Source: Acidovorax sp. SUPP3334
GTDB taxonomy: Bacteria > Pseudomonadota > Gammaproteobacteria > Burkholderiales > Burkholderiaceae_C
Direction: 5' to 3'
DNA: 64,000 nucleotides
Assembly (NCBI RefSeq): GCF_030159055.1
Contig: NZ_BQXQ01000022.1
Coordinates: 25,088-89,087 of the forward strand
Shown: positions 1-8,071 of the stretch, in pieces
How positions within the stretch are numbered: the first letter of the stretch is position 1
Layout of the letters: every line of letters begins with the position of its first letter
Program-made: the position numbers and the translations under genes
Notes under the pieces: generated by a model
Told to the model about the DNA's origin: nothing
Seen by the model: only the letters and a program-made list of their open reading frames with translations
Database searches by the model: none

Positions 1-824
1 AGATGCCGGCCGCCATCGGCATGGAAGGCGCCGGCATCGTGGAAGCCGTGGGCGAGGGCGTCACCCACCTGAAGGCCGGCGACCGTGCCGCCTACGCCAG
101 CAACCCGCCCGGCAGCTACGCCGAAGTGCGCCTGATGCCCGCCAAGACCGTCTGCAAGCTCCCCGACGCCATCGGCTTCGAGACCGGCGCGGCCATGATG
201 CTCAAGGGCCTGACGGCGCAGTACCTGCTCAAGAAGACGCTGCCCGCCGAGGGCCTGCAGCCGGGCGATCACGTGCTCTTTCATGCTGCGGCCGGGGGCG
301 TCGGCCTCATCGCCTGCCAGTGGGCCAAGGCGCTGGGCCTGCAGCTCATCGGCACCGCCGGCAGCGACGAGAAGTGCCGGTTGGCCCTGGCCAACGGCGC
401 GGCGCATGCCATCAATTACCGCACCGAGGACTTCGCCGCCCGCGTGAAGGACATCACCGGCGGCAAGGGCGTGAAGGTGGTGTACGACTCGGTGGGCAAG
501 GACACCTGGGAGAAGTCGCTCGAATGCCTGCGGCCGTTCGGCCTCATGGCCACGTTCGGCAATGCGTCGGGCCCCGTGGCCCCATTCGCGCCCGGCGCGC
601 TGGGCGCCAAGGGATCGCTCTACGTGACGCGGCAGACCCTGTTCACCCACATCGCCACGCGCGAAGCCACGCAGGCCATGGCGGACGATTTGTTCGCGGT
701 GGTGCAAAGCGGCGCCGTCAAGATCCACATCGAGCAGCGCTATGCCCTGCGCGACGTGGAGCAGGCACACCGCGACCTGGAAGCGCGCAAGACCACGGGC
801 TGCACCGTCCTCACCCTGTCATGA
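1..824 (+). CDS. NADPH:quinone oxidoreductase, 5' end outside window
   Basis: Zinc-independent medium-chain dehydrogenase of the quinone oxidoreductase (QOR) type, which reduces quinones with NADPH in the cytoplasm. The reading frame is already open at the left edge, so the first 40-60 residues are missing. Visible are the end of the GroES-like catalytic fold (MEGAGIVEAVGEGV), the dinucleotide-binding loop AAAGGVGLIACQW and the family run INYRTEDF just after it. The C-terminus KTTGCTVLTL is normal for QOR. The stop codon overlaps the start of the next gene (ATGA), so the two are probably co-transcribed. Substrate cannot be told from sequence. Confidence 0.88.
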   Translation, partial: MPAAIGMEGAGIVEAVGEGVTHLKAGDRAAYASNPPGSYAEVRLMPAKTVCKLPDAIGFETGAAMMLKGLTAQYLLKKTLPAEGLQPGDHVLFHAAAGGVGLIACQWAKALGLQLIGTAGSDEKCRLALANGAAHAINYRTEDFAARVKDITGGKGVKVVYDSVGKDTWEKSLECLRPFGLMATFGNASGPVAPFAPGALGAKGSLYVTRQTLFTHIATREATQAMADDLFAVVQSGAVKIHIEQRYALRDVEQAHRDLEARKTTGCTVLTLS

Positions 825-1654
825 GCGCCCTCGCGCCCACCGCCCCGGGCTGGCTGCCGGCCGCGCGTGCGCTGGCCCAGCGGCCTGCTGCGGCAGCGCG
901 CCTGCCCTTCGCCGTGGCCGGCCGGATCGTCGGCAGCGTGGCCGAGGGCGTTCTGGATGAAATCATCGCCATGCCGCCGGAAAACATGCCTGTAATGCTA
1001 TCGAAAAGAGAGCATTACGGTGTGGCAGGCTGGCACCTCGACAGCGCGGCCGGTGACGCCAGCGCCGCCCTCGCGCTGCTGGCCGATGCCTTGCGCCGCG
1101 CAGGGCGCTGCGGCCCCTGGCGCGATGAGCAACTGGCGGTGTGCAGCGCGGCGGGCGAGCGCATCGGCACGGTGGAACGCGGCGCAGTGCGCGTGCTGGG
1201 CATCGCCACCCGCGCCGTGCACCTCGTGGCCATCGCGCCGGATGGCCGCATGTGGGTGCAGCAACGGGCCTTCGACAAGCCCACCCACCCCGGCCGATGG
1301 GACACGCTGATGGGAGGCATGGTCAGCGCCGCCGATACCCTGGATACCGCGCTCGAACGCGAAACCTGGGAAGAGGCGGGCCTGCGCATCGCTGCGTTGC
1401 AAGACGTGGTCCACGGCGGCCATGTGGACTTCGCCCGGCCCAGCGACGACGGCGAGGGCGCGGGCTACATGGTCGAGCGCATCGACTGGTTCCACGCCAC
1501 CGTGCCCGAGGGCCTGGCACCCGAGAATCAGGATGGGGAAGTGGAGCGGTTCGAGCTGCTGGCCGCTGCCCAGGTGCATGCGCGGCTGGCGCGCTGCGAC
1601 TTCACGCCGGAAGCGGCGCTGGTGCTGGCAGGGTTCTACTGGCCGCAGAAGTGA
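821..1654 (+). CDS. Nudix hydrolase with DUF4743-type N-terminal region
   Basis: Predicted 277-aa pyrophosphohydrolase acting on a nucleoside-diphosphate-linked substrate. The Nudix box runs about residues 168-190 of the chain (GGMVSAADTLDTALERETWE then EAGL). It keeps REx2EExG but has Asp where the classical first Glu stands. The N-terminal third resembles the DUF4743 domain found in thiamine-pyrophosphokinase-related Nudix proteins. The ATG overlaps the stop of the upstream oxidoreductase. Inside the N-terminal domain, codons for NMPVMLSKREHYG carry an AT-rich perfect 8-bp inverted repeat (992-1018), unlike the surrounding GC-rich code. Family is secure, substrate is not. Confidence 0.85.
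   Translation: MSALAPTAPGWLPAARALAQRPAAAARLPFAVAGRIVGSVAEGVLDEIIAMPPENMPVMLSKREHYGVAGWHLDSAAGDASAALALLADALRRAGRCGPWRDEQLAVCSAAGERIGTVERGAVRVLGIATRAVHLVAIAPDGRMWVQQRAFDKPTHPGRWDTLMGGMVSAADTLDTALERETWEEAGLRIAALQDVVHGGHVDFARPSDDGEGAGYMVERIDWFHATVPEGLAPENQDGEVERFELLAAAQVHARLARCDFTPEAALVLAGFYWPQK
992..1018. repeat. 8-bp perfect inverted repeat inside Nudix gene
   Basis: GTAATGCT (992-999), 11-base spacer, AGCATTAC (1011-1018). AT-rich island in GC-rich coding DNA. It starts with TGCTAT like the interspersed repeat described elsewhere in the window but lacks that repeat's second half, so it is listed separately. Confidence 0.6.
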
Positions 1655-1691
1655 GGCCAAGCCCAGCCGGCTGCGTTTGGCAATGCACTGT

Positions 1692-1749
1692 TTCGCATGG
1701 CCTCAGCGCTCATCGGGCGCATGCATAAAGTGAAGGCATGTTCCACACT
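1692..1749 (+). promoter_or_regulatory. Imperfect PIP box upstream of effector-like gene
   Basis: TTCGC (1692-1696), 15 bases, ATCGG (1712-1716): one mismatch to TTCGB-N15-TTCGB. A YANNNT element CACACT follows at 1744-1749, 27 bases downstream instead of the usual 30-32. It would place transcription just before the ATG at 1766. Weaker than the three perfect boxes in this window; listed because the downstream protein is effector-like. Confidence 0.4.
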
Positions 1750-1765
1750 CCGCGCAAGGATTCCC

Positions 1766-2356
1766 ATGTTCAACGGCATCACCCATAAGTTAGGCATAGG
1801 CCGCAAGTCGAGCGACACGCAGGCCCATCCGAAAGAGGGGTCGGGCAAATCCTCCGGGAGTTCGTCGGGAAAGACATCGCGCCATTCGCATGCCGCTCCA
1901 TCGGGAATGCCCTCTTCTCGTGCCCAATCGGGCGTCATCGCGTCGGAGCAGGGTGCTCGCCCCCGCACGCGGATCGATGGGGAGCCGTCTTCGGACCGCC
2001 CGCTCAGCGTCAAAGAGCAACGGCATCAGCAGTTGATGGCGCAGGCGGCCGCGATGGGGGGTGAATATGCGCCCAGCAGCTATACGCCCAAACCGAAAAC
2101 GGAAAGGCCGACGGCCTCTGTGCCTTCTGCGCCGCCGAGGCTCGAGCGTCAGGATTCTTTCGACCCCAACCTGCAAACCATGATGTTCGACACGCCCGCT
2201 GCAAAGGAGTTTTATCAACACATGGTGAACCCAGGCGCGAACGCCCAAGGCGGCGCTTCCGCCGAAGCCGCCACGCCAGCGAGCGGGCGTACCTTTGGAC
2301 GCAGCGGGCCCATCCAGGACCGCAATTACGACGCGGGGCCTGCGCCTCGGCGTTAG
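1766..2356 (+). CDS. Small effector-like protein, function unknown
   Basis: I do not recognise this 196-aa protein. Its first 60 residues are rich in Ser, Gly, Lys and His (for example KSSGSSSGKTSRHSH), with few acidic residues and no hydrophobic signal peptide, as in type III secretion signals. The middle is Pro/Ser-rich and predicted disordered. A short possible helix is SVKEQRHQQLMAQAAAM (residues 81-97) and the C-terminus is basic. The start was chosen at 1766 because AAGGA sits five bases upstream; the in-frame ATGs at 1697 and 1721 lie in or next to the PIP-like box. It stands alone between the Nudix gene and a convergent LysR gene. A secreted type III effector is an inference; a non-secreted orphan is possible. 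Confidence 0.6.
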   Translation: MFNGITHKLGIGRKSSDTQAHPKEGSGKSSGSSSGKTSRHSHAAPSGMPSSRAQSGVIASEQGARPRTRIDGEPSSDRPLSVKEQRHQQLMAQAAAMGGEYAPSSYTPKPKTERPTASVPSAPPRLERQDSFDPNLQTMMFDTPAAKEFYQHMVNPGANAQGGASAEAATPASGRTFGRSGPIQDRNYDAGPAPRR

Positions 2357-2409
2357 GGGGCCGACGCAAACGGTCGAGAGCGGGTTTCGAAGGCCTGGCG
2401 CTGCAGGTT

Positions 2410-3354
2410 TTACGGCGTCGCGCGGGTCGAATGCCTCGGCTCTGCCCGGGACGGATTTTTTGCCTGCCGCTCCTGAGCCACCGTTCGCACCAAGTCCCAC
2501 GCGGCCTTCGCCACCGGCGCCAGTGCCCGGTTGCGGCGGTGGATGAGCACGATTTCCCGGTCCACGCGCGGGCGCAGCGGGCGCACGGCCACGCCGGGCA
2601 GGCCCTCGGGCGGCAGGGCGAGCGTGGGAACCACCGAAATGCCCAGGCCCGCACCCAGCATGCGAAAGATCGTGGTCGGGTGGCCGACTTCCTGCGCCAC
2701 GGTGGCCGTCACGCCATGCGCGGCCAGCGCCTGGTCGATGAGGCGGCGGCTGCCGGAGGCGTGATCGAGCAGCACCAGCGGCTGGCCTTCCAGGTCGGTC
2801 CAGCGCACGCTGCGCCTGCGTGCCAGGGCGTGCCCGGGCGGGCAGGCCACGCAAAAAGGCTCGGTCAGAATCGCCTCGCAGGTGAGCGCCTCGCGGTCGC
2901 CGGGATCGACCACCACGCCGAAATCCACCTCGCCCGACAGCACGCTGGCCAGCACGTCGTTCTGGATGCGGTCCAGCAGCACGATCTGCAGGCCCGCAAT
3001 CTCGCGCTGGCAGCGGGCGATGCAATCGGGCATCAGGTGCGCCGAGAGCGTGGGGCTGCTGGCCACGCGCACCCGGCCCCGCCGTTCGGACGCCATCCCG
3101 CGAACGTCCAGCAGCACGGTGTCCAGGTCTTCCAGCACGCGCTCCAGGCGGGCCGCCAGGCTGCGGCCCGCTTCGGTCAGTTCGACCTCGCGCGTGGTTC
3201 GGTTGAGCAGTTGCAGGCCCAGTTGCGCTTCCAGCTCGGTGATGCAGCGGCTCACGGCGGGTTGCGTGAGGCCGATCTGCTCGCCCGCACGGCTGAAGTG
3301 GCGCGTGGCGGCGACCGCGCGAAAGACATGGAGTTGGCGCAGCGTGATATTCAT
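2410..3354 (-). CDS. LysR-family transcriptional regulator
   Basis: 314-aa LysR-type regulator. The winged helix-turn-helix is at residues 1-62 (LRQLHVFRAVAATRHFSRAG, then TQPAVSRCITELE). The periplasmic-binding-protein-like effector domain runs about 90-295 and ends with PLRPRVDREIVLIHRRNRAL. Length is usual for the family. It is divergent from the transporter at 3452 with under 100 bp between, the common layout for a LysR protein controlling its neighbour and itself. The inducer is not predictable. The likely target is the adjacent YfeH-like transporter (inference). Confidence 0.93.
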   Translation of the reverse strand: MNITLRQLHVFRAVAATRHFSRAGEQIGLTQPAVSRCITELEAQLGLQLLNRTTREVELTEAGRSLAARLERVLEDLDTVLLDVRGMASERRGRVRVASSPTLSAHLMPDCIARCQREIAGLQIVLLDRIQNDVLASVLSGEVDFGVVVDPGDREALTCEAILTEPFCVACPPGHALARRRSVRWTDLEGQPLVLLDHASGSRRLIDQALAAHGVTATVAQEVGHPTTIFRMLGAGLGISVVPTLALPPEGLPGVAVRPLRPRVDREIVLIHRRNRALAPVAKAAWDLVRTVAQERQAKNPSRAEPRHSTRATP

Positions 3355-3451
3355 GATTCGGAATCATAAAACCATCAGATAAATCCATTTCTCTTTGGAT
3401 GGTTGCGCTGGCCTAATGGCGGCCAATTCGATTGCAAAGGCTCCGCTCTCC

Positions 3452-4519
3452 ATGGCCCGCTCCCGCTTCCTTCCCGACAATTTCACCCTCGCGCTGCTCG
3501 GCACGGTGGCCCTGGCGAGTCTGCTGCCCGCCTCAGGGGGCGTGGCCCACGGCTTCGAACAGGCCACGGTGGCTGCCGTGGCGCTGCTGTTTTTCCTGCA
3601 CGGCGCCAAGCTGTCTCGCGAGGCCATCGTGGCCGGGTTGTCGCACTGGCGCCTGCACCTCGTGGTGGTGGCCTCCACCTTCGTGCTGTTTCCGCTCATC
3701 GGTTGGGCGCTGCGCCCCGTGTTGCAGCCGCTGGTGACGCCGGAGCTCTATCTGGGTGTGCTCTTTCTTTGCGTGCTGCCCGCCACCGTGCAGTCCGCCA
3801 TCGCCTTCACGGCCATGGCGCGGGGCAACATGCCGGCTGCCGTGTGCGCCGCGTCGGGCTCGACGCTGCTGGGCATCGTGATCACGCCGCTGCTGGTGGG
3901 CGTGCTGCTGCCCGGTGTTCCGGCGGCGCACGGCGCTGCGGGCGGCGCTGGCGGCTCGCATGACCTGCTGGCCAGCATCGGACGCATCACGCTGCAGTTG
4001 TTCATGCCGTTTCTGGCGGGCCATCTGATGCGCCCCTGGATCAGCGGCTTCATTCAGCGCCGGGCGGCCGTGCTGAAGTTCGTGGATCAGGGCTCGATCC
4101 TGCTGGTGGTCTATACCGCCTTCAGTGCCGCCGTGATCGAGGGCCTGTGGCGGCAGATTCCGCTGCCGGCTCTGGCGGGCCTGCTTGCCGTGTGTGCGGT
4201 GGTTCTGGCGATTGCTCTGACGGCCACGACCTGGATCAGCCGGCGCCTCGGGTTTTCGAAGGAGGACGAAATCACCATCGTGTTCTGCGGCTCCAAGAAA
4301 AGCCTGGCGAGTGGCGTACCCATGGCCAAGGTGCTGTTCGCCTCGCATGCCGTCGGCGCCATCGTGCTCCCGCTGATGGTGTTCCACCAGATGCAGCTCA
4401 TGGTGTGCGCGGTACTGGCCCAGCGCTACGCCCGCCGGCCGGAAGGGATGGCCGCCGCGGACCGCATCGCCGCCAATGCGGCGACGGTCCGCGCGGCCGA
4501 AACCTCCAAGGCCCCGTAA
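3452..4519 (+). CDS. YfeH-like bile acid:sodium symporter family transporter
   Basis: About 355 aa, nine or ten hydrophobic segments, inner membrane. It matches the YfeH/SBF-like branch of the bile acid:Na+ symporter superfamily: LLFFLHGAKLSREAI near residue 45, HWRLHL, LPATVQSAIAFTAMA around 110, and FCGSKKSLASGVPMAKVLF near the C-terminus. The ATG at 3452 is preferred because MARSRFLPDNFTLALLG aligns with the family N-terminus and AAAGG lies 11 bases upstream; an ATG at 3416 would add 12 residues. Substrate is unknown; organic anions are the superfamily's usual cargo. Divergent from the LysR gene. Confidence 0.85.
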   Translation: MARSRFLPDNFTLALLGTVALASLLPASGGVAHGFEQATVAAVALLFFLHGAKLSREAIVAGLSHWRLHLVVVASTFVLFPLIGWALRPVLQPLVTPELYLGVLFLCVLPATVQSAIAFTAMARGNMPAAVCAASGSTLLGIVITPLLVGVLLPGVPAAHGAAGGAGGSHDLLASIGRITLQLFMPFLAGHLMRPWISGFIQRRAAVLKFVDQGSILLVVYTAFSAAVIEGLWRQIPLPALAGLLAVCAVVLAIALTATTWISRRLGFSKEDEITIVFCGSKKSLASGVPMAKVLFASHAVGAIVLPLMVFHQMQLMVCAVLAQRYARRPEGMAAADRIAANAATVRAAETSKAP

Positions 4520-4759
4520 CGGGATGAGTGGTGTGCCAGGGCCTGCACCGCTCAAACCCCGTCAGTCCTGTTCTTCGCCGGGCGGCACCTTCAGGCGGTC
4601 GTTGCGGACCTGTTATAGCGCAGTGCCACCACGGCGCTGAACCTCGCCGGCGGCATCGTCGCCAACGGTTCCGACGATGGCTTCACGGGGCCTGCCGCAG
4701 GCCGCTGCTGCTGCGGCGGCGGTGGCCATCGGAGGGGTGCTTGCCCTGGGGCGAACCCG

Positions 4760-6430
4760 TCATTTTCCGATCGCGGCATCCTGCGCCGCGCCAGTGGCCG
4801 TGCGCAGGCGGTTGGGCGCGAGGGCGCCGGCCGAGTCCAGGATGGGGTAGGCGATGGAGCAGATGTGCGAGTTGATGCGCTTGAGCTCGCTGATCAGGTC
4901 GATGTGCAGCGAACTCGTCTCCATGCTTTGCAGCGTCTTGTCGGAGAGTCTGACCAGGTGGGTGGCCGCATACGCGCGCTCCAGGTCCCGAAAGCGGGCT
5001 TTTTCTTCCAGCAGCTTTTGCGCATCGCGCACGGTGCCGTTGAGGAACACGCTCATGCCCAGCCGCAGGTTGTTGATCAGACGCTCGTGCAGCTCGGTGA
5101 TCTCGGCCATGCCGGCTTCGGAGAACTGGCGGCCCTTCTTGATCTTCTTGTCTTCGATGTCCAGCAGAACGCGTTCGATGATGTCGCCGATCTGCTCCAT
5201 GTTGATGGTGAAGCTGATGATGTCGGTCCAGCGGCGGCTTTCTTCCTCGCCCAGGGCTTCGCGAGAGATCTTGGTCAGGTAGTACTTGATGGACGAGTAG
5301 AGCTCGTCCACCTCGTCGTCCATCTTGCGCAGCCGCTCGGCCAGCTGGACGTCGTTTTTCTTGATGACGTCGAGCACGCCCAGCAGCATGGTCTCGACCA
5401 CGTCGGCCTGGTGCAGAGCCTCTCGGGCAGCGCAGGAAATGGCGAGCGAAGGCGTGGAAAGGGCGGACGGGTCCAGGTGATGCGGCCGCAGGCTCTGGGC
5501 GCCCGCCGGCTTGGGCAGCAGCCGTGTCACCCAGGTGGCCACCCACTGCGTGAACGCGATGAACCCCAGGCTGATGATCACGTTGAAGCCCAGGTGGAAC
5601 AGCACCACACCCTGTGCCGTGCCCGGCATCTGGGGCTGTACGTAGCGCAGCCACAGCCCGACGAAAGGCGCCACCAGCACGACGCCCATCAGCTTGAACA
5701 CGAGATTGCCCACCGTGACCTGCCGCACTTCGACGGCCGACTTGGCGGTGGTGAGCACCGCCAGCAGGCCGCTGCCCAGGTTGGCTCCGAGCACCAGGCC
5801 CAGGGCCACGTCCAGCGGCACCACGTGCGAGGCCGCCATGGCCGAGATGAGCAGCACGATGGCCAGGCTGGAATAGGCGATCACCGCCAGCACCGCACCC
5901 ATGACGATCTCCATCACGATGTCGCTGTTGAGCGAGCCGAGCATGGCCTTGATGATGGGTGACGCGAGCATGGGGCCGCTGGCCTGCACGACCATTTCAA
6001 GCGCCAGCAGCATCAGCCCCAGCCCGATGAGCACGCGCCCCACGCGCCCGGCCGAGCTGGACTGGCGGGTGATGAACAGCACCACCCCCACGAAGATGAA
6101 CAGCGGCGACAGCCAGGAGAGATCGGTGGAGAACAGCACGGACATGAGCGCCGTGCCCACGTCGGCCCCGCGCATCACCGCCAGTGCGGCGGGCAAGGTG
6201 ATGAGCCCCTGGCCCACGAACGACGAGGTCATGAGCGAGGTCGCCGTGCTCGACTGGACCAGGGCCGTCACGCCGATGCCCGAGAGCGCCGCCGTGAAGC
6301 GGTTGCCCATGCTGCGTGCCAGCATGGTGCGCAGGTTCGCGCCGAACACACGCAGCACGCCGGTGCGCACCAGGTGGGTGCCCCAGACCAGCAGTGCCAC
6401 GGCGGCCAGCAGATTCAACAGGTGCTTCAT
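4760..6430 (-). CDS. Na/Pi cotransporter family protein with PhoU-like C-terminus
   Basis: About 556 aa. The N-terminal two thirds carry the paired Na+/Pi-cotransporter (NptA/PF02690-type) repeats: TALVQSSTATSLMTSSFVGQ (QSS signature) and a second inverted copy with LGANLGSG. The C-terminal third, from about residue 360, is helical and PhoU-like (ALHQADVVETMLLGVLDVIK). The start at MKHLLNLLAAVALLVWGTHL (6430) fits the family; an ATG at 6451 (MKHPTHF) would add seven residues. Expected role: sodium-coupled phosphate uptake or its regulation at the inner membrane. No linked pst/pho genes. Confidence 0.88.
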   Translation of the reverse strand: MKHLLNLLAAVALLVWGTHLVRTGVLRVFGANLRTMLARSMGNRFTAALSGIGVTALVQSSTATSLMTSSFVGQGLITLPAALAVMRGADVGTALMSVLFSTDLSWLSPLFIFVGVVLFITRQSSSAGRVGRVLIGLGLMLLALEMVVQASGPMLASPIIKAMLGSLNSDIVMEIVMGAVLAVIAYSSLAIVLLISAMAASHVVPLDVALGLVLGANLGSGLLAVLTTAKSAVEVRQVTVGNLVFKLMGVVLVAPFVGLWLRYVQPQMPGTAQGVVLFHLGFNVIISLGFIAFTQWVATWVTRLLPKPAGAQSLRPHHLDPSALSTPSLAISCAAREALHQADVVETMLLGVLDVIKKNDVQLAERLRKMDDEVDELYSSIKYYLTKISREALGEEESRRWTDIISFTINMEQIGDIIERVLLDIEDKKIKKGRQFSEAGMAEITELHERLINNLRLGMSVFLNGTVRDAQKLLEEKARFRDLERAYAATHLVRLSDKTLQSMETSSLHIDLISELKRINSHICSIAYPILDSAGALAPNRLRTATGAAQDAAIGK

Positions 6431-6585
6431 GAAATGGGTCGGATGCTTCATCCGGGGGCGCTGCGCAGGGCTCCTCGCCCGGCTGCCTTCCCGAGAGTGA
6501 CAGCATACTCCTGAATCCATAGCAATCGGCCAGCAACCGCAGGCTGCGCCGGGTCTGAGGCGCGGGCGCGCGGCGGTGAAGTGGA

Positions 6586-6646
6586 TTCGCCTTTCCGGCA
6601 TCGGCTTCGGGGTTGGGGTGCGGTTGGGAATCCTTGTTCCTACGCT
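6586..6646 (+). promoter_or_regulatory. Perfect PIP box with -10, HrpX/HrpB-type promoter
   Basis: TTCGC (6586-6590), exactly 15 bases, TTCGG (6606-6610), exactly 30 bases, then TACGCT (6641-6646), matching YANNNT. This is the full consensus TTCGB-N15-TTCGB-N30-32-YANNNT of HrpX/HrpB-activated promoters in Xanthomonas, Ralstonia and plant-pathogenic Acidovorax. It lies 41 bases upstream of the ATG at 6688. Confidence 0.88.
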
Positions 6647-6687
6647 CGGCCTTCCAACTCAAACATTCAAAGGGAGAAGCACAAGCC

Positions 6688-7995
6688 ATGGTCCACATCG
6701 TCGATATCACACCGTCCAAGCCGGTGGTACGTTCCGACCCGGTGCGCGGCAAGGAAGCCGTTTCATCGCGCAAATCCAGTTCCATGCCAGGGGCGGGGCC
6801 CTTGAAGGGGCGGGTCGGTGCGCAGGGCACGCCAGCCAAGGACTCCGGGACGGCCACATTGCACTCGGCGCCCCATTCCCGCCCCCGGTCGAATACCGGG
6901 ATCTGGATTCAGTCTCCGAAGTCGGGGGCCGAGCAGGCTTCGAAAACGCCTGCGGTCGGCGTAGCGAAGCCGTCGGCAAATGACATCCCCCGACTGGACC
7001 TGGCTGCAAAGGGGATTCTCAAGATATCGGGACAGCCGATGCGGTATGTCGATGACAAGGAGAAATCGGCTCAGGAAAACTTTGCGGCCTTGCGGGGCCA
7101 TGTCGAGAATCTGCAAGGCATGCTGAAGCAAAGAGACGCAGCCTTCACGGCGCAGGCAAAGCTGCGCATGCAGCTGAATCACCTGGACGGCCACGCGGAA
7201 CCTGAGCGATATGAAAGCTGGGCTCAGGCGGCGTCGGTCGAGCTGGAAGCGGCGTTCCAGGCGGCTGCGGCAGCCGTCAGCAGCATGCAGGTACGTCTTG
7301 ATGCAGGTCCTGACTCCGGCGGCGATGGGTCGGATACCGAGGACTATCTGGACGCTCAGGCGGACTGGAGTTCTGACGTGGACAGCGATACCGAAATCGC
7401 TACGCCAGCCAAATCCGAAGTCAGCCCTCAGAAGAACGAGGATGCGCCAGTGAAGGCGGATGCCTTGGCAGCGCGTTTAGAGCCACAGACAAAGGCTGCC
7501 GATCTGGCTGCCGTTGAAACATCACTTCCCAAAGGGCCCGAGTCCACACCGATCGATAAAACGACAGCGGCTGAATCTCCCGCCGAGTTGGCCTTGGAGG
7601 AAGCCGACAGAAGCCGGCATGAAATGGCCACGGACCTGCTGGCGCTGAGCCGCTTGAACATGGGCCACCACACCAGTGGGGCGCTGGACCTCGTTGGAAA
7701 CGTGCGTGCGATGCGCCGGAAAATCGATGCGCTGGAAAAGGTGCTCGCCACGAAAAGCCACGTACTGCAAGGCCATGCCGATCTGGTGGCGCAGTTGAAC
7801 GGTGAAGCGCCGGCAGGCCGATTGGACTGGCCTCAGTTCAAAAAGTGGGAGGCCGCCGCCGCCGTCAGGCCCGATGAAAAGTTCGATGAACTGGCAAAGT
7901 CGGTCAGTGCGATCAAAGCCCGGATGCGCAACGGTATGGAACATCTGACTAGGATCGAAGGCTACACCGAGGCTGAAATTTTTTCGAAACCATGA
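6688..7995 (+). CDS. Candidate type III effector, 435 aa, no known domain
   Basis: I do not recognise this protein. The start at 6688 follows a strong AGGGAGAAG ribosome-binding site and sits just downstream of a perfect PIP promoter. Residues 1-100 are Ser/Pro/Gly-rich and disordered with no signal peptide, typical of type III secretion signals. Two predicted helical, probably coiled-coil blocks (about 124-203 and 300-424) are joined by an acidic Ser/Asp linker (SGGDGSDTEDY to WSSDVDSDTE, about 210-236). No Cys residues are visible, which argues against a thiol protease. Its base composition is visibly less GC-rich than the neighbouring transporter gene. Together with 9171-10328 it forms an accessory stretch between housekeeping genes. 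An effector role is inferred from promoter and composition; a harpin-like or structural Hrp-secreted protein is an alternative. Confidence 0.78.
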   Translation: MVHIVDITPSKPVVRSDPVRGKEAVSSRKSSSMPGAGPLKGRVGAQGTPAKDSGTATLHSAPHSRPRSNTGIWIQSPKSGAEQASKTPAVGVAKPSANDIPRLDLAAKGILKISGQPMRYVDDKEKSAQENFAALRGHVENLQGMLKQRDAAFTAQAKLRMQLNHLDGHAEPERYESWAQAASVELEAAFQAAAAAVSSMQVRLDAGPDSGGDGSDTEDYLDAQADWSSDVDSDTEIATPAKSEVSPQKNEDAPVKADALAARLEPQTKAADLAAVETSLPKGPESTPIDKTTAAESPAELALEEADRSRHEMATDLLALSRLNMGHHTSGALDLVGNVRAMRRKIDALEKVLATKSHVLQGHADLVAQLNGEAPAGRLDWPQFKKWEAAAAVRPDEKFDELAKSVSAIKARMRNGMEHLTRIEGYTEAEIFSKP

Positions 7996-8071
7996 TGAAC
8001 GGCCGAGTTTTTTTGAAAGCCTCGTCCAGCCGCTGCGGCCTGGACGCCGAGGCGCTTCATCGACCAATCGA

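Noticed and set aside
4528..4875. Small gene in the gap after the YfeH-like transporter
   Set aside because: Cys/Arg/Pro-rich composition of an off-frame read, overlaps the end of the Na/Pi transporter gene and has no ribosome-binding site.
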